DNA from: Halichoerus grypus
Lineage: Eukaryota > Chordata > Mammalia > Carnivora > Phocidae
Assembly: GCF_964656455.1 (NCBI RefSeq)
Contig: NC_135726.1
Span: forward strand, 5,032,001-5,096,000
DNA: 64,000 nt
Direction of reading: 5' to 3'
This document shows, piece by piece, positions 12,840-23,640 of this stretch. The translations under genes were made by a program, and so were the position numbers. The notes beneath the pieces are model-generated. The model searched no databases. It was given only the letters and a program-made list of their open reading frames with translations, and was not told where the DNA came from. Position 1 is the first letter of the stretch. Each line of letters starts with the position of its first letter.

Positions 12840-12925
12840 TCACTTGGAACCTACACGTTCTGTGCTAGGTGCTGGGGATGCCAAGATTCTGGAGATGCTA
12901 AGATCAAAGAATTTATAGCCTCTTA
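12840..12925 (-). repeat. L2 3' end fragment
   Basis: 'tctgtgctaggtgctggggatgcc' is the standard reverse complement of the L2 3' end. Confidence 0.7.
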
Positions 12926-12984
12926 AGAGGGAAGGAACCACACAGATCTCCACAAGGATGTACCAGGGGCCACCCTTGGGGTAT

Positions 12985-13265
12985 AGGTGCTTCACCTGAA
13001 TCAGGTTTCAGCCCAAACCCCACTTCCCAGAGGCTTTCTCCAACCATCTTGTCAAGTACCACACCTTCCCGCCAGCCACATTCTTTCTCATTACTCCATA
13101 TTATTCTCCTCATAGCAACTACCATCTTCCAAACTAAGTATTAGTTTATGTTTTGTTTTATATTGATTTCCCAGCTGGAATGTAAGCTCTATACTTTCTT
13201 GCTCACCTCCATACCCCAGTGCCTAGAATAGCATCTGGCAGGTGGTACTGAATGGATGGATGGAT
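12985..13265 (+). repeat. L2 LINE 3' region
   Basis: 'ccagaggctttctccaacc', 'gctggaatgtaagctctata' and 'ccccagtgcctagaatagcatctggcagg' are L2 landmarks in order. The tail runs into short GGAT units at 13254-13269. Confidence 0.82.
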
Positions 13266-13284
13266 GGATATGCTCAGAGTTAAT

Positions 13285-13345
13285 CCTTCCTAGGGAGGCT
13301 GAGGAAAGCTGCAGAAGGAGGCAGTATTTGAACTGGGTCTTCAAG
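13285..13345 (-). repeat. L2 fragment
   Basis: 'gaggcagtatttgaactgggtcttcaag' resembles L2 in minus sense. Short and diverged. Confidence 0.45.
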
Positions 13346-14114
13346 TAGGAGTTCTCCTGGCAAACAAAGCATAACTGGATAAGGAGGAAACTACTAGATG
13401 TCAATATTTATAAATCTGGAAGTGGCGGAAAGATGAATGGTCAAGTCTAGAGGGTGGCAGAAGAGAAACAGGGGAACAGGAGCCTGGAGCAGGTTGTGAA
13501 CAAGTGTGAAGGTTGTGCCCAGAGAGTGCACTTTTCCCTCTATGGACACTTCCAGATAATGAGACGTCCTTATGTTGGAGAAACACGGGGGCCAGATTTC
13601 TAATCCACAACACCTCCCCCCCCCTCCCCCGCCGTGGCCTGATAGAATGAGGCTGGCAATGGAGAAAATTAATGAATCTTTCCCAGGAGAGAGGAACACA
13701 ATTTGTAAGCATCCGACTTAGCACATCCATAAAAATATTTTTTCTTCTTTGTTGACATCAGAAATCCTTAAAACCTCCCAACTCTCACAGTAAAGTCTTC
13801 CTAGGCACTGAGCATGCTGAACTGTGCTTGGAAGACTTCCACATCTGCCCATACAGGGTCATCTGGGATTTAACACTGAACAACTTAGGAGAAGGGCTAA
13901 GATGCTGAAGAACTAATTAAGTCCCGATTGGATTTCTAATAGTGAGTTTGTAAGCTATTTTTAAGTACTCCCTAAAGGAGATGAACAGAATAAAACCTTC
14001 ATCATTAGGTATGTTTCTAGTAAATGGAATTGCCTGGTTAATTTAGAGAAAGTCCCATCAACTAAGAGAATTTGGTATCATACTTACAAATTTCTCTTAA
14101 TATCTGTAAATCAT
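13346..14114. other. Intronic stretch with no recognised feature
   Basis: Only C-rich runs at 13614-13630 stand out. Confidence 0.5.
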
Positions 14115-14337
14115 GGCTGGTAAGGGGGAGAAGGACTAACATGTATTGCACTCACATGAGGGCCAGGTGCTGTCAGAGGTATTTGATACACCTTTAATCC
14201 AAGTAGGAAACCCTTCGAACTATTATCCTCATTTTGCAGATGAAGAAACAAAGACAGTGAAGGGTTAAATCCATTGCCTGAACTCACCCAACTAGTAAGT
14301 AGCAGAGCGGGGATTTGAAACCGAGTTCAAATACAGA
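14115..14337 (-). repeat. MIR SINE, first part (split by an L1)
   Basis: 'gggccaggtgctgtcagagg', 'tattatcctcattttgcagatgaagaaac' and 'gtagcagagcggggatttgaa' are MIR minus landmarks. The remainder continues after the L1 at about 14929-14985. Confidence 0.78.
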
Positions 14338-14919
14338 ATAGAACAGGAATTTACCCTAAAGATACAGATGTAGTGAAAAGAAGGGGTACATGCACCCCAA
14401 TGTTCACAGCAGCAATGTCCACAATAGCCAAACTACGGAAGGGGCCAAGATGTCCTTCAACAGATGGATGGATAAAGAAGATGTGGTTCATAAACACAAT
14501 GGAATATTACTCAGCCATCAGAAAGGATGAATATCTACTATTTACATTGACATGGATGGGACTGGCGGGGATTATGCTAAATGAACTAAGTCAAGCAGAG
14601 AAAGACAATTATCATATGGTTTCACTTGTATGTGGAACATAAGGAATAGCTCAGAGGACAATAGGGGAAGGGAGGGAAAACTGAATGGGAAGAAATCAGA
14701 GAGGGATACAAACCATGAGAGACTCTTGACTCTGGGAAACAAACTGAGGGTTGTGGAAAGGGAGGTGGGTGGGGGGATGGGGTAACTGGGTGATGGGAAT
14801 TAAGGAGGGCACGTGATGTGATGAGCACTGGGTGTTATAGGAACTAAAGAATCATTGAACATGATATCCAAAACTAATGATGTACTATAGCTGGCTAATT
14901 GAATTTAAATAAAAAAAAA
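14338..14919 (+). mobile_element. 5'-truncated carnivore L1 (ORF2 C-terminus and 3' UTR)
   Basis: Recognisable L1 sequence starts near 14349 (tttaccctaaagatac). It encodes the ORF2 C-terminus (CTPMFTAAMSTIAKL ... WIKKMW ... [12 protein letters not shown] ... MVSLVCGT, stop at 14642). The 3' UTR follows with 'gagactcttgactctggg', a G-rich run and 'gagcactgggtgttata', ending in A12. AAATACAGA flanks it at 14329-14337 and 14920-14928. About 11 bases between the left repeat and clear L1 sequence are unexplained. Confidence 0.9.
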
Positions 14920-14928
14920 AAATACAGA

Positions 14929-14985
14929 CACCAGAGTCCTATAGACTGAGCTCTAGGACTTTTACCACACAACACCATGAGACGG
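14929..14985 (-). repeat. MIR SINE, second part
   Basis: 'ccagagtcctatagactgagctctagg' continues the MIR minus order that breaks off at the L1. Confidence 0.6.
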
Positions 14986-15354
14986 TGGGCGAGCTATCCA
15001 GCCTCAGAGCTGGGGCTTCCTCATGTGAAACTTGGCATCATAATGGTTCACACCTCAGTGATACTGGGAGTAGAGAGATCGTCTCACATTCAATGAGAAG
15101 ATGTGTGCAAAGTACATTGCACAAGACCTGACACTTAGCAACTAGGAGATGCAGTTCATTTTCCATATTGCAGTAGTGATCTAAAGGTCTGTCTTCACCC
15201 ATGACAGAACCAACTCTGCTCCGAGCAGCCAGAAACTAAATGATGAAGCTGGGACTCCTGCCACTGACCACATCAAATGCCACTGATGGGGTGGTTCAAG
15301 AAATCATGGTCTTGTTTGTTGTGAGGCAACTTCGTGTCCATCTGATATCTGCTT
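14986..15354. other. Intronic stretch, weak MIR-like signal only
   Basis: Bases 15000-15130 ('gctggggcttcctcatgtgaaac') resemble a MIR in plus sense but too weakly to call. The rest shows nothing. Confidence 0.4.
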
Positions 15355-15371
15355 AGGTGCGGGGCTTTTCT
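15355..15371. repeat. Left TSD of a minus-strand L1
   Basis: AGGTGCGGGGCTTTTCT pairs with AGGTGAGGGGTTTTTCT at 15585-15601 (15 of 17 positions match). Confidence 0.8.
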
Positions 15372-15584
15372 TTTCTTTTTTCTTTTTTCTTGTTATGTTA
15401 ATCACCATACATTACATCATTAGTTTTTGATGTAGTGTTCCATGATTCATTGTTTGTGCATAACACCCAGTGCTCCATGCAGAACGTGCCCTCTTTAATA
15501 CGATCACCAGGCTAACCCATCCTTCCACGCCCCCTCCCCTCTAGAACCCTCAGTTTGTTTTTTAGAGTCCATCGTCTCTCATGG
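15372..15584 (-). mobile_element. Very short L1 3' end
   Basis: A T-rich start (the reversed poly-A tail) leads into 'caccatacattacatcattag' and 'cataacacccagtgctccatg', the reverse complement of the carnivore L1 3' UTR. It ends at the 'agagtccatcgtctctcatgg' part of the UTR. Truncated to about 210 bp with clear TSDs. Confidence 0.9.
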
Positions 15585-15601
15585 AGGTGAGGGGTTTTTC
15601 T
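15585..15601. repeat. Right TSD of the minus-strand L1
   Basis: AGGTGAGGGGTTTTTCT. It also appears to be the first bases of the hAT element that follows, so the L1 landed at that element's edge. Confidence 0.8.
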
Positions 15602-15800
15602 ACTTTAGCATTCTCAACATGTGGGAGCTGGATAATTCTTTGTGGTGGGGGCCTTCCTGTGCACTGTGGAATGCTGAGCAGCATCCCTGGCCTCCTATGC
15701 ATTAGATTCCAGTAGCAACCCCCTAGGTGTCTCCAGACACTGCTGAATGTCCCCTGGGGGCAGAATTCCCCCCCCCCCAACTAAGAACCACTGACTTAGG
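15587..15800 (+). mobile_element. hAT-type DNA transposon fossil (MER20-like)
   Basis: 'ctggataattctttgtggtggggg', 'tgctgagcagcatccctggcctcc', 'gtctccagacactgctgaatgtcccctgg' and the end 'aagaaccactga' match the same family as 11345-11570, better preserved. Confidence 0.85.
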
Positions 15801-16127
15801 TGAAAATTAACAATAATTTAAGATGCTGAAGATCAAGCCAGAGTTTCTTAGCACTCTGAGAGGGAGCTCCCATTACTCAAATAGTTCATAGCACTTGCTA
15901 AATAGAGATGAATTCTCACTGGGGAACCAAGGCAGGGACATCAACACATTACCATAGCCAGTTAGCTCGTTGGACTCCTGTCACCAGTCCACGATGTTTT
16001 GTAGACTGTTAATTTCCCATTAAGGAACCATGACATTTAATAAGCATTCCGCCATTTGGCTCCATAGGTGGAATGAAAGTGTGAGGACCCTGTAAGTTTC
16101 TTTTTACATTTTTAATGAGGGATGACA
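15801..16127. other. Intronic stretch with no recognised feature
   Basis: Nothing recognised. Confidence 0.5.
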
Positions 16128-16345
16128 GCTATGTTCACTCACCCAGCATTTATTGAGTGCTTGCTATATGAAATGTCACATATTAAGTCTCTAACAGCAT
16201 CACAAAATGACTGAAGTCTTTCACACAGGCCAAATTACCTCATGGAAGGAATATTAATTCATTTGACTGGCAGTTATTAAAAGCCTACTATGTGCCAAAC
16301 CACACACTAGGCTCTGGGTAGAAGGTGCTGGAAGAAAGGATATTG
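16128..16345 (-). repeat. L2 3' end fragments
   Basis: 'cagcatttattgagtgcttgctatatg' and later 'aaagcctactatgtgccaaaccac...aggctctggg' are both minus-sense L2 ends, separated by about 90 bp; possibly two copies. Confidence 0.65.
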
Positions 16346-16371
16346 TTCCTATACTCTTAGAGCTTGTAGAA

Positions 16372-16422
16372 AAGCAGTGTTTCTCCAAGTGGGGTCCTTG
16401 GACCTGGAGCATCAGCATCATC
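16372..16422 (+). mobile_element. MER5A-like hAT element, first part (split by an LTR)
   Basis: 'gtgtttctccaagtggggtcc' and 'gcatcagcatcatct' match the start of a MER5A-like element, which continues at 16891. Confidence 0.8.
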
Positions 16423-16890
16423 TGGTATGGATTGAATTGTGTCCTCCCGAAAATAGGTGTTGAAGTCTTAACCCCCGGTATCTCAGAACATGACTTTGTT
16501 TGGAAATAGGGTTTTTATAGAAGTAAATAAGATAAGAGGAGGTCATTAGAGTGGGTTCTTTTCCAGTAGGACTGGTGTCCTTATATAAAGGGGAAAATAG
16601 GTACAGAGACATATTCATAGATAGAAGACCAAGTGAAGATACACAGGGAAGATGCTATGTGAAGACAGGACTGAAGGGATGCATCTACAAGCCAAGGAAC
16701 ACCAGGGATTGCCGGAAACCACCAGAAGCTGGAGGAGGCAAAGAAGGATCCTCCCCGAGAGCTGTCAGACAGTGTACGGACCTGCCAACTCTCTGACTTT
16801 TGGCCTCCAGGACTGTGAGAGCATAAATTTCAGTTGTTTTCAGCCACCCAGTTTGTGACACTTTGTGATGGTGGCCCTAGGAAACTCAGA
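16423..16890 (+). mobile_element. Solo LTR, MLT1-type (ERVL-MaLR)
   Basis: Starts TGGTATGGATTGAATTGTGTCC. Continues with 'ggaaatagggtttttatagaag', 'gactggtgtccttatataaa', 'ctacaagccaaggaacacc', 'tggcctccaggactgtgagag' and 'cagccacccagtttgtgac', the standard MaLR LTR order. It cleanly interrupts the MER5A-like element. No internal retroviral sequence is attached. Confidence 0.88.
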
Positions 16891-17035
16891 CACCTGGGAA
16901 GTTGGTAGAAATGCAAGTTCTTGGTCCCTACCGAGATCTACCAAATCAGACCCTGTGGTACGTATGGAGATCCTGCAATCTGTGTCTTAACATGCCCCCG
17001 TGGGGGGGATGTTGACGCACACCAGAGCGTGAGCA
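16891..17035 (+). mobile_element. MER5A-like hAT element, second part
   Basis: 'cacctgggaagttggtagaaatgc', 'ctgcaatctgtgtcttaac' continue the element broken at 16422. Confidence 0.8.
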
Positions 17036-17046
17036 CTGCCGATACA

Positions 17047-17165
17047 GAGCAGGAATTCTCAACCCTGGCTGCAACCTAGATTCGCCCGGGGTAGCCTTAA
17101 AACAAAAACAAAAATAGTATCTTAGAAATTCTGATAGGAATTCTGATAGGATGATTCTAATGGAC
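17047..17165 (+). mobile_element. Second short hAT-type element fragment
   Basis: 'ggaattctcaaccctggctgcaacc' is a typical nonautonomous hAT start. It includes a 12-bp tandem duplication of attctgatagga at 17128-17152. Internal part is decayed. Confidence 0.6.
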
Positions 17166-17189
17166 AACCAAGCTAAAAACGGCTGGTCT

Positions 17190-17370
17190 GCAACAATATC
17201 TCTCAAATATTAGCATGTGCGGCTCAGCAGGAATGGCCTCACGTGGGGGTTTTGTGAAAAGCCAGACTGTGATGCAGTAGGGCGGGTGCAGGGCCTGAGA
17301 ATCTGCATTTCTAACACACTCTGGGGCGAGGCCATGCTGCTCCATGGCCGACGCTTTAAGAAGCAAGGGT
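17190..17370 (-). mobile_element. MER5A-like hAT element
   Basis: 'ctctcaaatattagcatgtgcggctcagcaggaatggcctcacgtggggg' and 'gagaatctgcatttctaacac' read as the reverse complement of MER5A. Third hAT-type element in 1 kb. Confidence 0.7.
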
Positions 17371-18094
17371 CATACAGTGCTAATACTAAAGTTGAGAGAA
17401 CTAACAGCTGATAATTATTGGATAAGACAGACATGCCCTTTGCCTCACGGGGCCTGCATCCTGTGTAGGGCTTATGCATTATGCATTAGACTGGCATGAC
17501 CTTACAGTACCTGCGAAAGTATCCGACAAGGTAGAGCTGAGTCTTAGATCAGGCAGAACAATGCTAACTGCTGAAACAGACAAACCATAATTTCTCAACA
17601 GCTTAACAGACAAACGGTTTCTTCCGGGAGGCTCAATGTCACATGGGGCTTCTGGGATCTGGGTCCTTCCAAGTTGGGCTATGCCCTCCTTTAGTTTCCT
17701 GAAGCATTCCCAGTTTAGTTAATGGGTGGGAAAAGAGAGTGAGGGGGTCTCATGACTTCTACCAGGTTCCATTGTCTCTGATATGTGGCCCTACCTAACT
17801 GCCGGGGACGCTGGAACATTGAATCTAACTCCACGGCTAGAGGGAAAGGAAGTGGGTTTGGTGAACACACTGTCTCTACCACCATCTGGAAAGATGAGTC
17901 AGGTTGATCAGACGAAGAAAGGGAGGGAGGAGTAACAGTGTGAGGTACCAAGAATACACAACGAATGTTTGGTAAAGGATCACAAACTAGCCAAACTTCC
18001 ATAGCTTGTCTGGTTCTTATTTTCCTTATAGGAACAATTATGATAATCCACCTCGGTCTCCAGTGCTTTAATAGTATGACATATTAAAACATTT
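17371..18094. other. Intronic stretch with weak repeat-like texture
   Basis: Bases 17410-17480 resemble a minus L2 ('gacagacatgccctttgcc'). Bases 17560-17910 have the look of a decayed transposon or LTR but were not classified. Confidence 0.4.
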
Positions 18095-18950
18095 CTAAGG
18101 GACTTGAAAAGACATTTCCCCAAAGGAGACATACAAATGGCCAACAAGCATATGAAAAGATGCTCAACATCACTAATCATTCGGGAAACACAAAGACTAC
18201 CAGGAGATACCATCTCACCCCCATTGGGATGGCTACTATCAGAAAAACAAAAATATAACAAGCATTGGCAAGGCTGTGGAGAAGCTGGAACCTCGTGCGG
18301 TGTTGGCAGGAATGTAAAATGGTGCAGCTGCCATGAAAAAGAGCACGGCAGTTCCTCAACAAATTACAAATAGGATTAGCATACCATCCAGGAACCCCAC
18401 TTGTGGGTACCCAAAAGATTTGAAAGCAGGGTCTCAGAGATATTTGTACACCCATTACATAACTGCTTTATTCACAACAGCTAAAATGTGAAAGGAGCCC
18501 AAGTGTCCATCGAGACGAATGGATAAGCAGACTGTGGCGTATACAGACGAGGGAATATCATTCATCCTTAAAAAGGGAGATTTCTGCAATAGGCAGAATA
18601 TGCAACATGGAGGAGCCTTGAGGTCATCATACTTAGCTAAATAAGCCAGTCACAAAAAGACCAAGACTGTCTGATTCCACTTACACGAGCTACTTTGAGT
18701 CATCACAATCAGAGACAGAGTAGTAAAACGGTTGCCAGGCGCAGGGGGAATGGAGTGGGGAATCACTGTTCAATGGGTACCGAGTTTCAGTTTTAAAAGG
18801 TGACAAGAGTTATGGGTGGAGATGGTGGAGATGGTTGCACAACATTATGAATGTATTCAATACCACTGAACTGCACACTTAACCACGGTTAAGATGGTTC
18901 ATTTTATGTTATCTGTATTTTACTATAATAAAAAAATCGAAAAAACACTA
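18095..18950 (+). mobile_element. Older L1, ORF2 C-terminus and 3' end
   Basis: 'gaaaagacatttccccaaagg' (ORF2) through 'gttggcaggaatgtaaaatgg', 'gagacgaatggataagcag', then the 3' UTR 'gttaagatggttcattttatg' and an A-rich end. Broken by frameshifts; more diverged than the copies at 14.3 and 48.8 kb, with a different 3' UTR. Confidence 0.88.
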
Positions 18951-19529
18951 AGGAAGAGTGTTGGCAACTTCCTAATATTCAACAGGGAGATGGGTTATAG
19001 ATGTATCTGGACTTATTCCCATCATCCTTGGTCACTGGACACTAACACAGACCAGAGGCTGGAGCAGGTGGCTAGGTTTAGAGTCTGAGATGAGACTGGC
19101 GTGTGAGCTGGGGAATGAACAGGAGTGGGAATAAAGACTTCAGCCAGATGTCAAAAGGAAGCCAGGGCTGAGTATGCATCTCTTTACAGTGGCCTCCATA
19201 GCTGTCTTGACCAAAAACTCAGTGTCATGGTCTGACAATAACACAAAATATTTTTAAGTAGGTTTTGTCTAGGACAAGCCACCTAAATATTATTAAGATT
19301 CAGAGCCAAAAGAATTGTATCTAAAGTCAAAGAACGAGTTGTAGAGAGAGACGGCTTATGGATGGAACGTCAGAAAACTGTATGGACAATGCCCAGATCA
19401 GGCAAAAATCTCTCTTTGATATTCCTAATAGTGGATGCTATTTGGCTTTTGACTGCCTGAACCCTCCTTCGAAGGTCGAGCTGAAATCTTTTCCTCTGGA
19501 CACCACACCTCTCTGGGGCCACAGAGAGA
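18951..19529. other. Intronic stretch with no recognised feature
   Basis: Nothing recognised. Confidence 0.5.
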
Positions 19530-19715
19530 GAACAAGCTGAATCTCTCTGCATGACCTTGGACAAATACTTCACATCCCTATGCAGCAGTTTTACTGACTA
19601 TAAAATGGGAAAAGTTTGCAACTTTCTGAATGGAGTTCTTGTGAGGACAAATTGAGTACCTGACACATAGAAAGGGCTCTGAAGACAACAGCTAGAATTA
19701 GCATCATCACTCTTT
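19530..19715 (+). repeat. MIR SINE
   Basis: 'gcatgaccttggacaaatacttcac', 'gcagttttactgactataaaatggg', 'gagtacctgacacatagaaagggc' give the MIR order. Confidence 0.75.
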
Positions 19716-19719
19716 GCAA

Positions 19720-19885
19720 CCCTTGAAAACATGGCTCTCCCATTTGTCTCCACACCTTCTCCCAAGCCCCAGCTGTACTGCTCCTCTTTCAATTCCTCAA
19801 ATTTTCCTTGTCTTAGAGTTCCAAGGCTCCTGCTTTTGTCTGGATTATCATTTCCCCAGTTGTGTTCGAAGGAGACTAGATTCTC
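19720..19885 (+). repeat. L2-like fragment
   Basis: Pyrimidine-rich 'cttctcccaagccccagctg' and 'ttccaaggctcctgcttttg' resemble the L2 3' region. Weak. Confidence 0.4.
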
Positions 19886-22179
19886 AAGGTACTAACAGTA
19901 ATTCCTTGAAAAAGAGTTTCTGAAACATGTTGTATACCGAATGCTCTCTTGAAGGTTTACAAGGTATTCTGGTATAATAAAGGTTCTGAAAAGGCCTCAT
20001 GGAGAACTGTTTGTGTGGGTTCAAGGGTGTGCCCTGTTTGCGGAACTGTAAGGAGGCATGGTATTTGTGATGGGCAACTAGTCATTGACTAATACGGCTT
20101 TTGTTTTTGTTTTTACAAAATTGTATATACCCTTCAACCAGCCGTGCCCATTCCAGATGTTCAACCCAGAACTACTCACACATGGGTCACTCACATTCAT
20201 ATGTGTTTACTGTGTCTTTGAAGACGCCCTACAAATATAAATATCTCTTTCAACCTCGCCCCATCTGCTGGTAGAACTATGCCTTTCTTTCTATGCCTAT
20301 ATTCAAATCATGGAGTAAAATAATCACAGGATGGCACCAGGGTGATGCCAGTCTGCCAGTCTATATTTTTCCTTGATGGATCTACCATTCTTTCTGTGTC
20401 CCATCTACAAGGCCATCCCATTATCTGAGGATTGCATTCCTTTTTCAAAATATTCTCTCAACTTCCACTCCATAGTTTGAGTATAAATTTGGACTCAATT
20501 GCCTGGGTGAAATCTCATAAAAATTCTTTCAACTGAGACTGCATTTTTATTTTTTTCTCCACTAGATCACAGATTGTTGGTCTGTCTTAACTGGTCATTT
20601 CAGTCTCGAGATGCTGATTGATCGTCTATGGAGATGAGCAGAGAGTAAATGCTTTGGGCGACACTGATGACTAATGCCCAGGAAATGGTGCAAACAGAAA
20701 TAAATCTGGAAAGAAATAACCTGAAGTTACCCAGAAACAAACGCATTTGTGCACAATCCAAGCAACAAGAGCCAAAGCTTCCCATGTCCCCTCCTAATCT
20801 TTATAAATGATTTTCTCCTGAGCCACTTGGCATATTTCCATTATGGCCTTCTGAATATGTATAGACACAGCAGGTAATTTAAGATTACTGCAAGTGTCTG
20901 ACAAAAACATAGTGCGTGTTCAACTTGTTTAGGAAACATCTTAATGACAAGCAGAGCAATTTATGGAGGACATATTTTTATAGCACAGTAACATCAACAT
21001 TTATTATTTGGGCCATAACTGGGAAAGAAAACAGACTTCCCCCATTTAGACAACAAAATTAAATTCCTAGCAAGGCAATAGAGAAATAGGCACAATTTTG
21101 AATAAAGTTATGGTACAAAATGATATTCCTTTAGAAATATGGTAGAAAACATGGGAGGAATAGTATAATGGCCTGATCAGATATTCCTAAGATACAATTT
21201 TGGAGTACAATCCCTTCCGAGGGGCTAAAATTTGGTATTATAAAATTCAAGGTGATCTATCTACTATAGACTTATTTTTCCCCCTGGAATGCCACTATAT
21301 TAGGTAATAGTTGTATGTACCTATGATTTACAAATCATTTTTTCCCCATAGAATTAATATAATGTCTAAGGAGCTCGGGCCTTATAATTATAAAGGTTCT
21401 GACAAGTGTCACAGAAGTGAACCTCACTTAGATTAGGCTGGGTGTGGGCAGGCGGCTACTTCTCCTTCTCTGCCTCATGCATATTCCAATTCCTAAAACT
21501 CAAACAACTGTATATCTACCACATGCAGTTTCTCACACACCATATATTCGGGTCTCACTGATAAGGAAAACATCTGAATAAAATATTCAAGCCAAGAATT
21601 GCATTTCACCTTTTAAGCTGCCGCCTAAATTTCTACACAGGGGTGGCTACTGGAAGAACCACGGGACAAACTGACTTTATAGATGGGCCAATTTATTGTC
21701 TCAGTTGGCTTGGCGGAGTCATGCAAAATTGCCGTTTGGTTTTATCCATTTGCTCAACACACACTTATGGTGTGCCTGCTACGTGGATGCGGGAGACCGC
21801 CTGAGACCCGGCAGATGAATGCCTGCTCCTACTGCGTGGCTTCCATGTCGTTCAATGAAGTCATCACTTCCATGAGTCGTTCTTGGTACTTGAATCCCCA
21901 GAGCTGCCATTCCAACATGTTTGCATGCCCTTAAAACCCACATTCTTCCTCAATACTCTTTCTCAGTAAATGAGCCAGGCTTCGGCTTCACTGAGAAGAT
22001 GAAGGGCCTGTGCCATGAGTTACCTCCCCTCCCCATGCCCCATCTCTCATGCTACTCGCACCGGTGGACAGGCGCTGGTGCCATCTTGGCCGCCTGTCCT
22101 TCCTTCATCCCTCACAGCCAGTCCATCTCGAGTGCTGCTGATTTTATCTCCTAAACAGTCCTGGAAGTTCCACCATCCT
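19886..22179. other. 2.3-kb stretch without recognised repeats
   Basis: Mostly AT-rich single-copy-looking DNA, especially 20800-21420. The absence of transposons over 2.3 kb contrasts with neighbours. No exon recognised. Confidence 0.5.
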
Positions 22180-22745
22180 CTCCATTGCTACCACCAGGTA
22201 GCACATCACTGGAATCTCGTTTGAGCCAATGAGGTAGTGTCCTAGTTAACACTGTTTGCCTTGCCCGTCGGAGTCCAGTCCCTGCTGAGCTCACCAGCCT
22301 CATGTGAGCACCCAGACTCCTGTTCCTCTCCAGGCTCCATCCCACTGGCCTTACTTCAGTCTTTCATACTCACCATGCTTGCACTGGCCACAGGACTTTT
22401 GTTCCTGCTCTTCTCCCTTCCTGGAATGTTTTTCCTACCCCTTCTTGCTCAGTTAATATCACCTTATCCTCTGGATTCACTCCAAGTATCACTCCCATAA
22501 GAAGGCTTTCCATGACTTCCTTGGTCAGGTCAATCCACCCTAGTACAGACTCTCTAGAAACCATGGCTATTTTCTTCTTAATGCTTGTTACCCTTGGTTA
22601 GTAAGTTTATTTGACTAATGATGGTCTCCTCTGCTAGATCATAAGCTTCATGAAGACAACACCTGTTTGGTTTTTGATCATTTATCCCCATAGCTACTAG
22701 CAGAGTTTTGGGTCATAGTATATACTCAATAGATATTTATGGACA
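22180..22745 (+). repeat. L2 LINE 3' region
   Basis: 'ttcctggaatgtttttcctacc', 'gaaggctttccatgacttcc', 'agatcataagcttcatgaagac', 'agtatatactcaatagatattt' follow L2 order closely. Confidence 0.85.
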
Positions 22746-22894
22746 GGATTTCTCAATGGCTCACAATGACAAAGATGTCCATGGCTATCTGTGGGTGTTT
22801 ATCCAAATGCTTTCCTGGGGGAATTCCTTTCACTAACCAATCTAAAAGATCAGTGAGTCAAAGCTTGATGATTGTTTCTGTTTTTTTAGCTGCT

Positions 22895-23055
22895 CCAAAC
22901 ACTTCCTCTGTGCCAAGCACTGCCCTAAACTCTTTCTGTGCATCCACTGATTTAATCCTCAGGACGCTCTAAGAGATGGACACTGTCAAGGTCTCCACTG
23001 CATGGATGGGAAAACTGAGGCCTCACTGTTAATTAAATTGTGCAAGACTACACAG
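22895..23055 (-). repeat. MIR SINE
   Basis: 'ctctgtgccaagcactgccc', 'tttaatcctcaggacgctc', 'ggatgggaaaactgaggcc' are MIR minus landmarks. Confidence 0.78.
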
Positions 23056-23059
23056 TCCG

Positions 23060-23150
23060 TTCAGCATTATATTCCCAGCACCATGAGCAATACCCATCAT
23101 GTGCTAGGGGCCCAAGAAATATTTGTAGAATGAAGGAATGAATAGATGAA
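23060..23150 (+). repeat. L2 3' tail
   Basis: 'attcccagcaccatgagc' and the ending 'atttgtagaatgaaggaatgaatag' fit an L2 tail. Confidence 0.55.
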
Positions 23151-23189
23151 GAAGAAAGCTTGTCTATCCTAAGCCACAGATCCCTAAAT

Positions 23190-23297
23190 AATTTTTTTAT
23201 TATGCTCAGTTAGCCACTGTACAGTACATCATTAGTTTTTGATACAGTGCTCAGTGATTCATTAGTTGCGTATAACACCCAGTGCGCATCACAACAC
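23190..23297 (-). mobile_element. Very short carnivore L1 3' end
   Basis: A T7 run then 'gtacatcattagtttttgatac', 'gtataacacccagtgcgcatc': the reverse complement of the carnivore L1 3' UTR, truncated to about 110 bp. TSD not clear. Confidence 0.8.
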
Positions 23298-23319
23298 TTT
23301 TTCTTTTGATTTTTGAGTC

Positions 23320-23640
23320 TGCCCACTTCTTATGGTCCTTGCTGTCACATACTCATCCCCACCTTGGCCACTTCACACCAGAACTTCTGTGTCCTACCTC
23401 CTCCCCCTGCACATGCTATTCACTGCCTCCACTTCATCCATCTACTATGGGGCTAGAGTGACTTCTAAATCCAACCAGACCCAGCACTCTCTTTCCCGGG
23501 CCTCTTTGGTGGCTTTTCATTGTCCTTTGGACACTGATACCAGTGCTTCATTTGGCCAACAAAGACCATGCTGTCTCTCTCCAGCCTCACCTCTCTCTTG
23601 TTCCTGCCTTCCATTTTGCCCCTGGCGGATGCCCTCTGAA
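23320..23640 (+). repeat. Diverged L2-like fragment
   Basis: 'gctagagtgacttctaaatcc' and 'tttggtggcttttcattgtcc' resemble the L2 region upstream of its 3' end. Confidence 0.5.

Noticed and set aside
17560..17910. Suspected LTR or DNA transposon
   Set aside because: Texture is repeat-like, but I could not match its ends or internal order to any family.
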